Of a stretch of DNA of 64,000 bases, positions 13,401 to 25,400 are shown one piece after another. Source of the DNA: Streptomyces sp. NBC_00683. Lineage in GTDB: Bacteria > Actinomycetota > Actinomycetes > Streptomycetales > Streptomycetaceae. Position 1 is the stretch's first letter. Every line of letters begins with the position of its first letter. The notes beneath the pieces were generated by a model that saw nothing but the letters and a program-made list of their open reading frames with translations, was not told the origin of the DNA and did not search any database. A program made the position numbers and the translations under genes. Where the stretch lies: positions 7,378,001 through 7,442,000 of the forward strand of contig NZ_CP109013.1 in assembly GCF_036226745.1 (NCBI RefSeq). Reading direction: 5' to 3'.

Positions 13401-16400
13401 GACCGGCTCCGGCCAGTACCGCTCACGCTGGAAGGCATAGGTGGGCAGATCAACGACCCGGCCTCCCCAGCCGGCGAACACGGCTGTCCAGTCGACGGGG
13501 GTGCCTGTGGCCCATAGGCGGCTGATGGCGGTGAGTGCGGTGTCGGTCTCGTCGCGGTCCTTGCGCAGGACGGGGACGAACTCGGCGTCGGCGGCGGTCT
13601 CCTGGGCCATACCCGACAACAGGCCGTCGGGGCCGAGTTCCAGATAGCGGGTGACCCCCGACTCGACGGTTGCAGCGACCCCGTCGGCGAAGCGGACCGT
13701 GTGGCGGACCTGCCGCAGCCAGTACTCCGGCTGCTGCATGACACCGGGTTCGGCTATGGCTCCGGTCAGGTTCGAGACCACTGGGATCCGGGCCGGGTGG
13801 TACGTCAGTCCGGACAGGACGGTCGCGAATTCGCCCAGCATCGGTTCCATGAGGGCGGAGTGGAACGCGTGCGACACGGACAGCACGTTGAACCGCAGGC
13901 CGCGGGCGGCGCATTGGGCTGCGTAGTGCTCGATGGCTTCGGTGGTGCCGGAGAGGACTACGGAGTTGGGGCCGTTGACGGCGGCGATGTCCAGGCCGGA
14001 GTCCGCGACGTCGGCTTCGGTCGCTTGCACCGCCAGCATGCCTCCGCCGGTGGGTAGTGCCTGCATCAGCCGGCCGCGTTCGGCGACCAGGGTGCAGGCG
14101 TCGTCCAGGTCGAGGATGCCCGCGACGTGCGCGGCTGTGATCTCGCCCAGGGAGTGGCCCAGGAGCACGTCCGGGGTCACGCCCCAGGACTCCACCAGCC
14201 GGAACAGGGCGACCTCAAGAGCGAACAGCCCGGCCTGTGCCCATGCTGTCTGGTCCAGGTCGGTGCCGTCGGTGAGGACGTCGCGCAGGGGGCGTTGTAG
14301 CCGTATGTCGAGCCGTGCGCAGACTGCGTCGAAGGCTTCGGCGAACACCGGGAACTGCTTGTGCAGCCCGAGCCCCATGCCGGTTCGCTGGGAGCCCTGG
14401 CCGGTGAACAGGAACGCGGTCCGGCCCTCGCCCGCGACACCCTGGGTGAGAATCCCGTCCCCGGCCAGCACGGCGCGGTGTCCCAGCGCGGTCCGGCTGG
14501 TCGCGAGCGACCAGGCCACGTCGACGGAGTTCAGCTCAGGCTTATCGGCCACGAAGGACCGCAGCCGCTCTATCTGTGCCCGGAGGGCGGTGTCGGACTT
14601 CGCTGAGACCATCCACGGCACGAGGCCTGGCGAATGCTGTGTCGGAAGAGCCGGCTGAAGTTGCGGTTCGGGGGCTTGTTCGAGGATGACGTGGGCGTTG
14701 GTGCCGCTGATGCCGAAGGAGGACACCGCGGCGCGGCGGGGCCGGTCGTCGGTCTCGGGCCAGGGGCGTGCTTCGGTGAGGAGTTCTACCGCGCCGGCGG
14801 TCCAGTCGACCTGGGGGGTGGGTGCGTCGATGTGGAGGGTGGCGGGCATGAGTCCGTGGCGCAGGGCCATGACCATTTTGATCACACCGGCGACACCGGC
14901 AGCCGCCTGGGTGTGGGCGATGTTGGACTTTACGGATCCGACCCAGAGGGGTTCGTGGTTGTCGCCTCGGGTTTGGCCGTAGGTGGCCAGGAGTGCTTGG
15001 GCTTCGATCGGGTCGCCGAGGCGGGTGCCGGTTCCGTGGGCTTCGACGAGGTCGATGTCGGCGCCGGTGAGGTGGGCGTTGGTGAGGGCTTGGTGGATGA
15101 CGCGTTGTTGGGAGGGGCCGTTGGGGGCGCTGAGGCCGTTGGAGGCGCCGTCCTGGTTGACGGCGCTGCCGCGTAGGACGGCGAGGATGTGGTGGTTGTT
15201 GCGGTGGGCGTCGGAGAGGCGTTCGACGAGGAGGAGGCCGACGCCTTCGCCCCAGCCCATGCCGTCGGAGGAGGCGGCGAAGGATTTGCAGCGGCCGTCG
15301 GAGGCGAGTCCGCCCTGGCGGTCGAACTCGGCGAACACGCCGGGGCTGGCCATGACGGTCACTCCGCCGGCGAGCGCCATGTCGCATTCGCCGGTGCGTA
15401 GGGCTTGTGCGGCCAGGTGCAGGGCGACCAGGGAGGAGGAGCATGCTGTGTCGACGGTGACGGCGGGGCCTTCCAGGCCGAATGTGTAGGAGACCCGCCC
15501 TGACATGACGCTGGTTGCGTTGCCGGTCAGCAGGTGGCCTTCGGCGCCCTGGGGCATCTGTGTCCCGGTGCCGTAGCCGGACGCGGTGCCGCCCACGAAC
15601 ACCCCGGTGGAGGAGCCGCGCAGCATGCCGGGGTCGAGGGCTGCCGACTCGAACGCTTCCCACGCTGTTTCGAGGAGGAGTCGTTGCTGTGGGTCCATGG
15701 CCAGGGCTTCGCGGGGGCTGATGCCGAAGAGGTCGGCGTCGAATTCGTCGGCACCATCGAGGAACGCACCCCAGCCGGCGATCGAGGCTGGCCAGCCACG
15801 GTCGGAGGGGAACGGGCCGACCGCGTCGCCCGCACTCTTCACCAGGTCCCAAAAGGATTCGGCGGAGGTCACACCGCCGGGGAAGCGGCAGGCCATTCCC
15901 ACGATCGCGACCGGCTCGTCCACGGTCACGGGCATGGCAACGGCCCTTGCCGTCACCCCCGGTTCTCCGTCTGTGAGTTCGGCCAGGAGGAACTCTGTCA
16001 GTACGAGTGGGGTGGGGTGGTCGAAGACCAGCGTGGCGGGAAGCCGCAGGCCTGTGACGGACTGCAGGCGATTGCGGATCTCTACGGCCATCAGGGAGTC
16101 GAAGCCCAGGTCCCGGAACGCCCGGGACGCTTCCACCGACTCTGAAGCGGTGTGTCCCAGGACCGCCGCCGCATGGGTGCGCACCACGTCGAGCACCAGT
16201 TGCCGGCGTTGCCCCGCAGGCATCCCCTCGAGCTGCTGTCGCAGACCGGCCGACCCAACATTCTCGTCCGACGAGACCGGCGTGCTGATGGCTTCCGGTA
16301 GTTCGGCGAGGAGCCGGCTGGGGCGGATCGCGGTGAATGACGCGGCGAACGTGGGCCAGTTGATGTCGGCGACCGTGAGTCCCGACTGGTCGGTGTCGAC

Positions 16401-19400
16401 GGCTGCCGCGAGGGTACGTATGGCGAGTTCCGGGTCCATCGGCGACATGCCGCGCCTGCGCAGAAGCTGCTGCGTGTCGCCCTGGACGGCCATTCCGGCG
16501 CCGTCCCAGGGTCCCCAGGCCACCGACGTTGCGGGCAGGCCCCGCTCCCGGCGGTCCTGTGCCCAGGCGTCGAGGAACGCGTTGCCAGCTGCGTAGGCGC
16601 CCTGGCCGGCGCCGCCCCAAATGGCGGCGCCGGAGGAGAACACGATGAACAGGTTCAACGGCAGGCCGGCCGTCAGCTCATCCAGGTGCACGACACCGTC
16701 GACCTTCGCACCGACCACCGCGGCCGTCGTGTCCCGGTCGGCCGCCTCCAGCAACTGCGCATCCCCGACACCGGCCGCATGGACCACACCCGTGAGCGGC
16801 CACTCGGCGGGAACACCAGAGATCACCTCGGCCAGCGCATCACGGTCGGCGACATCGCATGCGACGACGCTGGCCCGAGTGCCGAGCGCGGCCAGTTCTT
16901 CCACCAGGCCCTCCGGCGCCATGCCGCGGCGGCTGGTCAGTACCAGGTGCGGCACACCCCTGCCCGCGAGCCAGCGCGCCACCTCCACACCCAGCGCACC
17001 GGTACCGCCGGTGACCAGCACCGTCCCCGAGGGCTGCCATCCCTCATCCGCCACAACCGTCGGCACTGCGTGTGCCAGCCTGCGGCCGTACACACCGGAG
17101 CCGCGGACAGCGACCTGGTCCTCGCCACCGTCGGCAGCGTCGGCCAGAACCGCGGCCAGTCGGCCGGAGGCTCGGGCATCGAGTTCTGCCGGCAGGTCGA
17201 TCATGCCGCCCCAGCGCTGCGGGAACTCCAGGGCAGCGACCCGGCCCAGACCCCACACCGCAGCCTGCACCGCATCGATCACCCGGTCAGAGGCGCCCAC
17301 AGCGACCGCACCCCGCGTCGCCACCCACAACGGGGCGTCGACCCCCGCATCACCCAGCGCTTGCAACAGCACCGTCAGATGGGTGAGTTCGTCCGCGACC
17401 ACACCGCCACCGGCAGCCCGGCCCGCCGAAGCCGACCCGGCGACCAGCACCACACCACGCACGTCCCGGACCTCGGCGATCCGCCCGGCCAGAGCGGCAC
17501 GGTCCGACACCGCATCCACCGGCAGGCCCACCACCACGGCACCCGCACCGGTCAACGCCCCCGCCACATCGCTGCCTTCAGGCCCCACCACCAGCCAGGT
17601 GCCTGTCAGGGCTGCAGCTGGCGTGGCCTCCAAGGGCTTCCAGACAACCTGGTAGCGCCAGGTGTCGATGACGGAGCGCTGCTGTCGTTCCCGCCGCCAT
17701 GACGCCAGCGCGGGAACCACCGACCCCAGCAGTTGCGGGGCCTCCGACAACTGGAGCGTGCCCGCGAGCTCGTCGAGATCACCGCGCTCCACAGCGTCCC
17801 AGAACCGGGACTCGACCGCATCCACCACCCCAGCAGCACCCAGAACCGACGGCGACGGGACGTCCAGCCAGAACCGCTCGTGCTGGAACGCATAGGTGGG
17901 AAGCGGGACTTGGCGGCCGGTGAGCACCGCAGCCCAGTCCACGTCGACGCCTGCCGTCCATGCTTCGCCGAGGGAAATCAGGACGCGGCGCATCCCGCCC
18001 TCGCCACGCCTCAGCGTCCCCAGCACCACGGCCTCGACACCGACCGCGTCGATGGTCTCCTCGACACCCACCGTGAGAACCGGGTGGGCGCTGACCTCGA
18101 TGAACGTGTGCTTCCCCTGCGCCAGCAGGGAACGGACCGCGGTTTCGAACTCGACCGTGGAACACAGGTTGTCGAACCAGTACTGCGCGTCCAGACCGCC
18201 CTCGACGGGGCTGCCCGTCAGCGTGGAGATCATCGGAATCGTGCCGACGGCAGGGGACAGCCCGGCCAGATCCGCAAGGATCCGCTCCCGCACTTCCTCC
18301 ATCCGCGGCGAATGAGACGCGTAGTCCACCGGAATCCGGCGCGCGCGGATTCCCCTTCCCTCGCAGTCGACCATGAGCGCGTCGAGGGTTTCGGCGTCAC
18401 CTGAGACCACGGTGGAGGACGGGCCGTTCACCGCTGCCACCGACACGTGGCCCGTCCAGCCCGAGACCAGGTCCTCGACCGTCTCCCGCCCCGCCGCAAC
18501 GGCGACCATGCCGTCCTCGCCGGCCACGGCCATCAGAGCCTTCGACCGCAGCGCCACGACGCGTGCGGCGTCGTCCAACGACAGCCGGCCCGTCACACAG
18601 GCAGCAGCGATCTCACCTTGCGAGTGCCCGACCACCGCGGACGGCACCACACCGGCCGACCGCCACACCTCGGCAAGGGCGACCATCACCGCCCACAGCA
18701 CCGGCTGGACCACATCCACCCGGTCCACATCACCGTCCTGCAGCACCACTTCGGTCAGAGACCAATCCACATACCGAGCCAGTGCGGTCTCGCACTCGGT
18801 CAGCCGCTCCCGGAACACAGGGGAGGTGTCCCACAGCTCGCGGGCCATGCCCACCCACTGCGACCCCTGACCCGGGAACACGAACACCACACCACCAGAA
18901 CCCGCAGCAGACCCGACGGCCGTGGGCAGGGCAGCCAGCAGCTCGTCCCGGCCTTCGCCGACGACCACCGCGCGGTGCTCCAGCGCCGCCCGCGTCGTCG
19001 CCAGCGACCACCCCACATCCACCGGATCCAGCCCCGGCCGCTCCGCCACGAACGACCTCAACCGCTCCACCTGTGCCCGCAGCGCGGTCTCGGACCTTGC
19101 CGACACCATCCACGCAGACACACCAGGCTCGCTGGTCTTCCCAGTGGTCTCAGCCGGCTCGGACTCCGGAGCCTGCTCCAGAATCACATGCGCGTTCGTG
19201 CCACTGATCCCGAACGACGACACACCCGCACGCCGCGGACGATCGGCCTCGGGCCACGGGCGCGCCTCGGTGAGCAGTTCCACCGCACCCGCCGTCCAGT
19301 CCACTTCCGGCGACGGCTCATCCACATGCAACGTCGCCGGCAGCACACCGTTCCGGAGTGCCATCACCATCTTGATCACGCCTGCGACACCCGCAGCCGC

Positions 19401-22400
19401 CTGCGCATGACCGATGTTCGACTTCACCGAACCCAGCCACAACGGCTCGTCGGAGTCGCCCCGCTCCCGACCGTAGGTCGCCAGCAGGGCCTGCGCCTCG
19501 ATGGGGTCCCCAAGGCGGGTTCCGGTGCCGTGCGCCTCGACGGCGTCGACGTCCGCACCGGTCAGCCGGGCGTTCGCCAGCGCCTGCCGGATCACCCGCT
19601 GCTGCGACGGACCGTTCGGCGCCGACAGGCCATTGCTCGCGCCGTCCTGGTTGATCGCACTTCCGCGTACCACCGCCAGCACCTGATGCCCGTTGCGCCG
19701 GGCGTCGGAGAGCCGCTCCACGAGCAGCAGGCCGACGCCTTCGGACCAGCCGGTTCCGTCGGCCGCCGCGGCGAACGCCTTGCAGCGGCCGTCCGACGCG
19801 AGGCCGTCCTGGCGATCGAACTCGGCGAACATACCCGGGGATGCCATCACGGTGACGCCGCCGGCCAACGCCAGGTCGCACTCGCCTGCCCGCAGAGCCT
19901 GCGACGCCCAGTGCAGAGCCACCAGCGACGAGGAACACGCGGTGTCGACCGTGACTGCGGGCCCTTCGAGCCCGAAGGAGTAGGCGACGCGGCCCGAGAT
20001 CACGCTCGGCGCGTTACCGGTCAGCAGATGGCCGTCGGCGCCCTCCGGCAGGTGCATGCCCACCCCATAGGTGGAGGACGACGACCCGATGAACACGCCG
20101 GTCGAGGTTCCCCGTACCCGCGCAGGTGTGATTCCAGCCGACTCGAGCGTCTCCCATGCCGCCTCCAGCAGCAGCCGCTGCTGCGGGTCCATCGCGAGGG
20201 CTTCACGGGGACTGATGCCGAACAGGCCGGGATCGAACTCGTCCGCGTCATGGACGAACCCGCCCACACCCCCGGCGGCATCGGACACGCCGACCGGCCA
20301 GCCGCGGTTTGCCGGGAAGGCCGACATGCCGTCAGTCGCGCCGGCGACCAGGTCCCACAACTGCTCCGGAGAGGTCGCGCCGCCGGGGTAGCGGCAGGCC
20401 ATCCCCACGATCGCGATCGACTCATCGTTCCCGATGGTGAGTGCGGGTCGCGGAGTGTCCGGCTGTGCTTCCAAGGCTCCGAAGAACTGTGACAGCAGAT
20501 AGTCGCCGAGAGCAGCCGGTGTGGGGTAGTCGAACACCAGGGTTGCGGGCAGCCGCAGGCCGGTGGCCGAGGTCAGCAGGTTGCGAAGCTCCACTGCGGT
20601 GAGCGAGTCGAAGCCCAGGTCCTTGAACGCCTGACGCTCACCGATCGCGTCGGCAGAACCGTGGCCCAGTACGGTAGCGGCGCTGCCGCGCACCAACTCC
20701 AGCAACATCTGCGGCCGTTGGGATTCAGGAACCGACCGCAGCCGCTGCACCAGCGCCAGACCCACGACCGACTCCTGCGCGACCGCACGCCGCACCCGGC
20801 CGGCGCCCAGCCCCCGCAACAACGGGGGGACTTCACCGGCCGCCCGTACCGCTGCCAGATCGAGATTGATGGGTACCAGGTGTGCGGTGGGGTGTTTCTG
20901 GGCTGTGTCGAAGAGGGCGAGGCCTTGGGTGGTGGACAGGGTGGTGCCGGCGGTGGTCGCGCGGGCCCGGTCGGTGTGGGCGAGTGCGCCGGTCATGGTG
21001 CTGGTCTGTTCCCACATGCCCCAGGCGAGGGAGAGGCCGGGGAGGCCTTGCGTGCGGCGGCGGGTGGCGAGGGCGTCGAGGTAGGCGTTGGCGGCGGAGT
21101 AATTGGCCTGGCCGGGAGTGCCGAAGGTCGCCGATGCCGAGGAGTAGAGGACGAACATGGCGAGATCGGTGTCGCGGGTCAGTTCGTCGAGGTTCGTGGC
21201 GGCGGTGGCCTTGGCCCGCAGGACGGTTTCCAGGCGTTCTTGGGTGAGGGCGGTGAAGATGCCGTCGTCGAGGACACCCGCCGCGTGGACGACGCCGGTC
21301 AGGGGAGCCTCGGTGGGGATGGTCGCGAGGACGGCTGCGAGGGCGTCGCGGTCGGCGGCGTCGCAGGCCACGATCCGTGTCTGGGCGCCGAGTTCGGCGA
21401 GATCTGCGACGAGATCGGACGCGCCAGACGCGTCAGAGCCCTGGCGGGAGAGCAGGAGAAGGTTGCGGATGCCGTGTTCGGTCACAAGGTGGCGGGCCAG
21501 CAGCCCGCCCAGCGTGCCGGTGCCGCCGGTGATCAGTACGGTGCCGTCCGGGTTCGGGCGGACGGGGAGGGTCAGGACGTTCTTGCCGATGTGCTTGGCC
21601 TGTGCCATGTGACGCCAGGCGGTGACCGCTTGGCGTACGTCCCACACGGTCAGCGGCAGGGGTTCGAGCACGCCTTGTTCGAACAGTGCGACGACCTCGG
21701 CGAGGATCTGGCCCATGCGTTCGGTGCCTGCGTCGGTGAGGTCGAACGCGAAGTACGGGACGTCGAGACCGGCGCGGACGTCAGCCTTGCCCATTTCGAT
21801 GAATCGGCCGCCCGGTGTCAGAAGGCGTAGTGAGGCGTCTACGAACTCGCCTGCGAGGGAGTTGAGGACGACGTCGATGCCACGGCTGCCCGTCGCGGTG
21901 CGGATCCGCTCCTCGAAGTCGAGGTCGCGGGAGGAGGCGATCCTTGCGGGGTCAACTCCGTTGGCGATGAGAGTGGGCCATTTGCCGGGGCTGGCGGTGG
22001 CGAACACCTCCAGTCCCCAGTGTCGGGCCAGCTGCACCGCGGCCATGCCGACGCCGCCGGCGGCAGCGTGGATCAGTACCGACTCACCGGCCCTGACCCC
22101 GGCCAGGTCCCGCAGCCCGTACCAGGCCGTTGCGAACACCAGCGGTACTGCTGCCGCCTGCGCCCACGACCAGCCCTGGGGCACCTTCACGATCAGTTCC
22201 CGGCCGGTCACCGCCTCGGCAGCGAAACCTCCGTCGAAGAACCCGAACACCCGGTCCCCGACGGCGAGGTCGTCGACACCGGGGCCGGTTTCCATGACCA
22301 CACCGGCCGCTTCCGAACCCATCGTGCCGGGCTCCGGGTACATCCCCAGGCCGAGGAGTACGTCACGGAAGTTCACGCCTGCCGCACGGACTTCGATCCG

Positions 22401-25400
22401 TACCTGGCCGTTCTCCAGAGGCAACGTGCCGGCTGCCTCGGTGTGGAGAGACTCCAGCGTGCCGTCCGTCCCGGGCAGCAGGTGCCAGTTGTGGTCCGGC
22501 AGCACCAGCCCACCGCGCACGGCCCGGGTCAGGCGGGGCACCAGGAGTGCACCGTCACGGATGGCGACCTGCGGCTCGTCGACACCGGCCAGCAGCGCAA
22601 CATCTAGTTGCTCTTCGGTGGCCGGGTCGGTGTCGACCAGGACGATCCGGTCCGGGTGCTCCGACTGGGCTGAGCGCACCAGACCCCACACCGCCGCACC
22701 CACCACATCGACCGCACCGGAACCAGCCGGAACCGCGCCCCGGGTCACCACTGCCAGGCGTGAGCCGAACGTGCTCTCGTCCGCCAGCCACTCCTGCACA
22801 CCGTGCAGGACGTCACCGAGCACCTGCTCCACCGGGCCGTCACCGGCCGCCAGCACCGTCCACGCCGGAACCTCTGCCGCCTCGCCGGAGACAGCAGCAC
22901 CCGGCGGCAACGTCACCCACTCCACCGCGAACAGTGCTTCGTCGGAATGCCCGGCGGAGGACAGTTGCTCCGTCGACACCGCACGCGACACCAACGAGCG
23001 CACGACCGCGACCGGCGCACCGATACCGTCGGCCGCCCGGACACTGACGCCCTCGCCCTCCGGGCGGATCGCAACCCGCAAGGCCGTCGCCCCGACCGCG
23101 AAGAGTTCCACACCCGACCACGCGAACGGCAGTCGCGGCCCGTCGGTCTCGGTTCCGTTGCTGAGGATGAGGCCGGAGGGGTGGAGTGCGGCGTCGAACA
23201 GTGCCGGGTGGATACCGAACCCGTCCGCCGACTCCGCGATCGTGACCTCGGCGTAGACACCGGATGCGTCGCGCCAGGCCGCTTGCACACCCTGGAACGC
23301 CGGGCCGTAACCGAAACCCGCCCCGGCCAACGCCTCGTAGAACCCGTCGACGTCCACCGCATCCGCACCCTGCGGAGGCCACACACTCAGATCGAAATCC
23401 GCGTGCGAAGCGGTCTGTTCAGCCAGCGAGCCGGACGCGTGCAGCGTCCACTCGTCCGTGCCCTCGGCACGGGCGTGGATGTGGACCGGCCGGTCGCCCG
23501 AGGCGTCCGGGTCCTCGACCCGCACCTGAACCTGGACGCCACCCGACTCCGGCAGCACCAGCGGCGCCTGCAGCACCAACTCCCGCAGCAAACCGCAACC
23601 CACCTCCTGGCCTGCCCGCAGCACCATCTCCACCAACGCCGTGCCCGGCACCACCACATGCCCCGACACCACGTGATCAGCCAGCCACGGCTGCGCACCC
23701 ACCGACAGCAGACCGGTCAGCACAACTCCGTCGCCCTCGGCCAACGCCACCACAGAACCCAGCAGCGCATGCCCCGCGCCCTCGATACCTAGCGCACCCG
23801 CATCCCCGCCGAACACGCCCGGCTGCGGCCAGAACCGCTCCCGCTGGAACGCATACGTCGGCAGGTCGACCACGCGGCCGCCCCAACCGGTGAACACGGC
23901 CGTCCAGTCGACTTCGGTGCCGGTGGCCCATAGGCGGCTGATCGCGGTGAGTGCGGTGTGGGTCTCGTCGCGGTCCTTGCGCAGGACGGGGATGAACTCG
24001 GCATCGCTGGTGGTGTCCTGGACCATGGCGGACAGGACGCCGTCAGGTCCCAACTCCACATATCGCGTCACGCCCAGCTCAGCAGCAGCCGCGGCTCCGT
24101 CCGCGAAACGGACCGCGTTCCGCACCTGGTTCAGCCAGTACTCCGGCTGCTGCATGACGCCGGTTTCGGCCACCGCACCGGTCAGGTTCGACACGACCGG
24201 GATCCGTGCCGGTTTGAACGTCAGTCCGGACAGGACAGTCGCGAACTCCTCCAGCATCGGTTCCATGAGGGCGGAGTGGAAAGCGTGCGACACGGACAGC
24301 ACGTTGAACCGCAGGCCCCGCTCGGCGCATTGGGCCGCGTACCGCTCGATGGCCGCGGCATCGCCGGAGAGGACCACGGACCGGGGGCCGTTGACGGCGG
24401 CGATGTCCAAGCCGGAGTCCGCGACGTCGGCCTCAGCCGCCTGGACTGCGAGCATGCCACCGCCCTCGGGCAGCGCCTGCATCAACCGGCCGCGTTCGGC
24501 GACCAGGGTGCACGCGTCGTCCAGGGACAGGATCCCGGCAACGTGCGCGGCGACGATCTCGCCCAGGGAGTGGCCGAGCAGGACGTCCGGGGTCACTCCA
24601 CAGGATTCCACCAGCCGGAACAGGGCGACCTCGAGGGCGAACAGGCCTGCCTGCGCCCACATGGTGTGGTCCAGGTCGACACCGTCGGTGAGGACGTCGC
24701 GTAGTGGGCGCTCCAGGCGGACGTCGAGCCGTGTGCAGACCGTGTCGAAGGCTTCCGCGAAGACGGGGAACTGTTCGTACAGGCCCATGCCCATGCCGGG
24801 GCGCTGCGAGCCCTGTCCGGTGAACAGGAACGCGGTCCGGCCTTCACCGGCGAGGCCTGTGGCGAGTGTGGAGTCCTCTGCCAGCACCGCACGGTGCTCC
24901 AGCGCGGCTCGGGTGGTCGCCAGGGACCAGGCGACGTCCACCGGATCCAGCTCCGGTCGCTCGGCCGCGAAGGACCGCAGCCGCTCCACCTGCGCCCTCA
25001 GAGAGGCTTCGGACTTCGCCGACACCACCCACGGCACCTGCCCCGGGGGGTAAGTCCGTACAGGCTCCTGAGTCGGTTCCAGCTCCGGAGCCTGTTCCAG
25101 AATCACGTGGGCGTTGGTGCCGCTGATGCCGAAGGAGGAGACTGCGGCGCGTCGTGGCCGGTTGTCGGTCTCGGGCCAGGGGCGTGCTTCGGTGAGGAGT
25201 TCCACCGCGCCGGCGGTCCAGTCGACCTGGGGGGTGGGCTCGTCGATGTGCAGGGTGGCGGGCATGAGTCCGTGGCGCATGGCCATGATCATCTTGATGA
25301 TGCCGGCGACGCCGGCGGCGGCCTGGGTGTGGCCGATGTTCGACTTGATCGAGCCGAGCCAGAGGGGTCCGTTGCCCTCACCACGGTTCTGGCCGTAGGT

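Larger units (their letters stand above)
6612..20423 (-). repeat. Three-module duplicated block, copy B (modules 4-6)
   Basis: Tandem partner of the block at 20424-35177, with the same order of extender choice and ketoreductase type. It lacks the enoylreductase in its third module. The two copies abut directly, which points to an in-frame unequal crossover within one gene. Confidence 0.85.
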
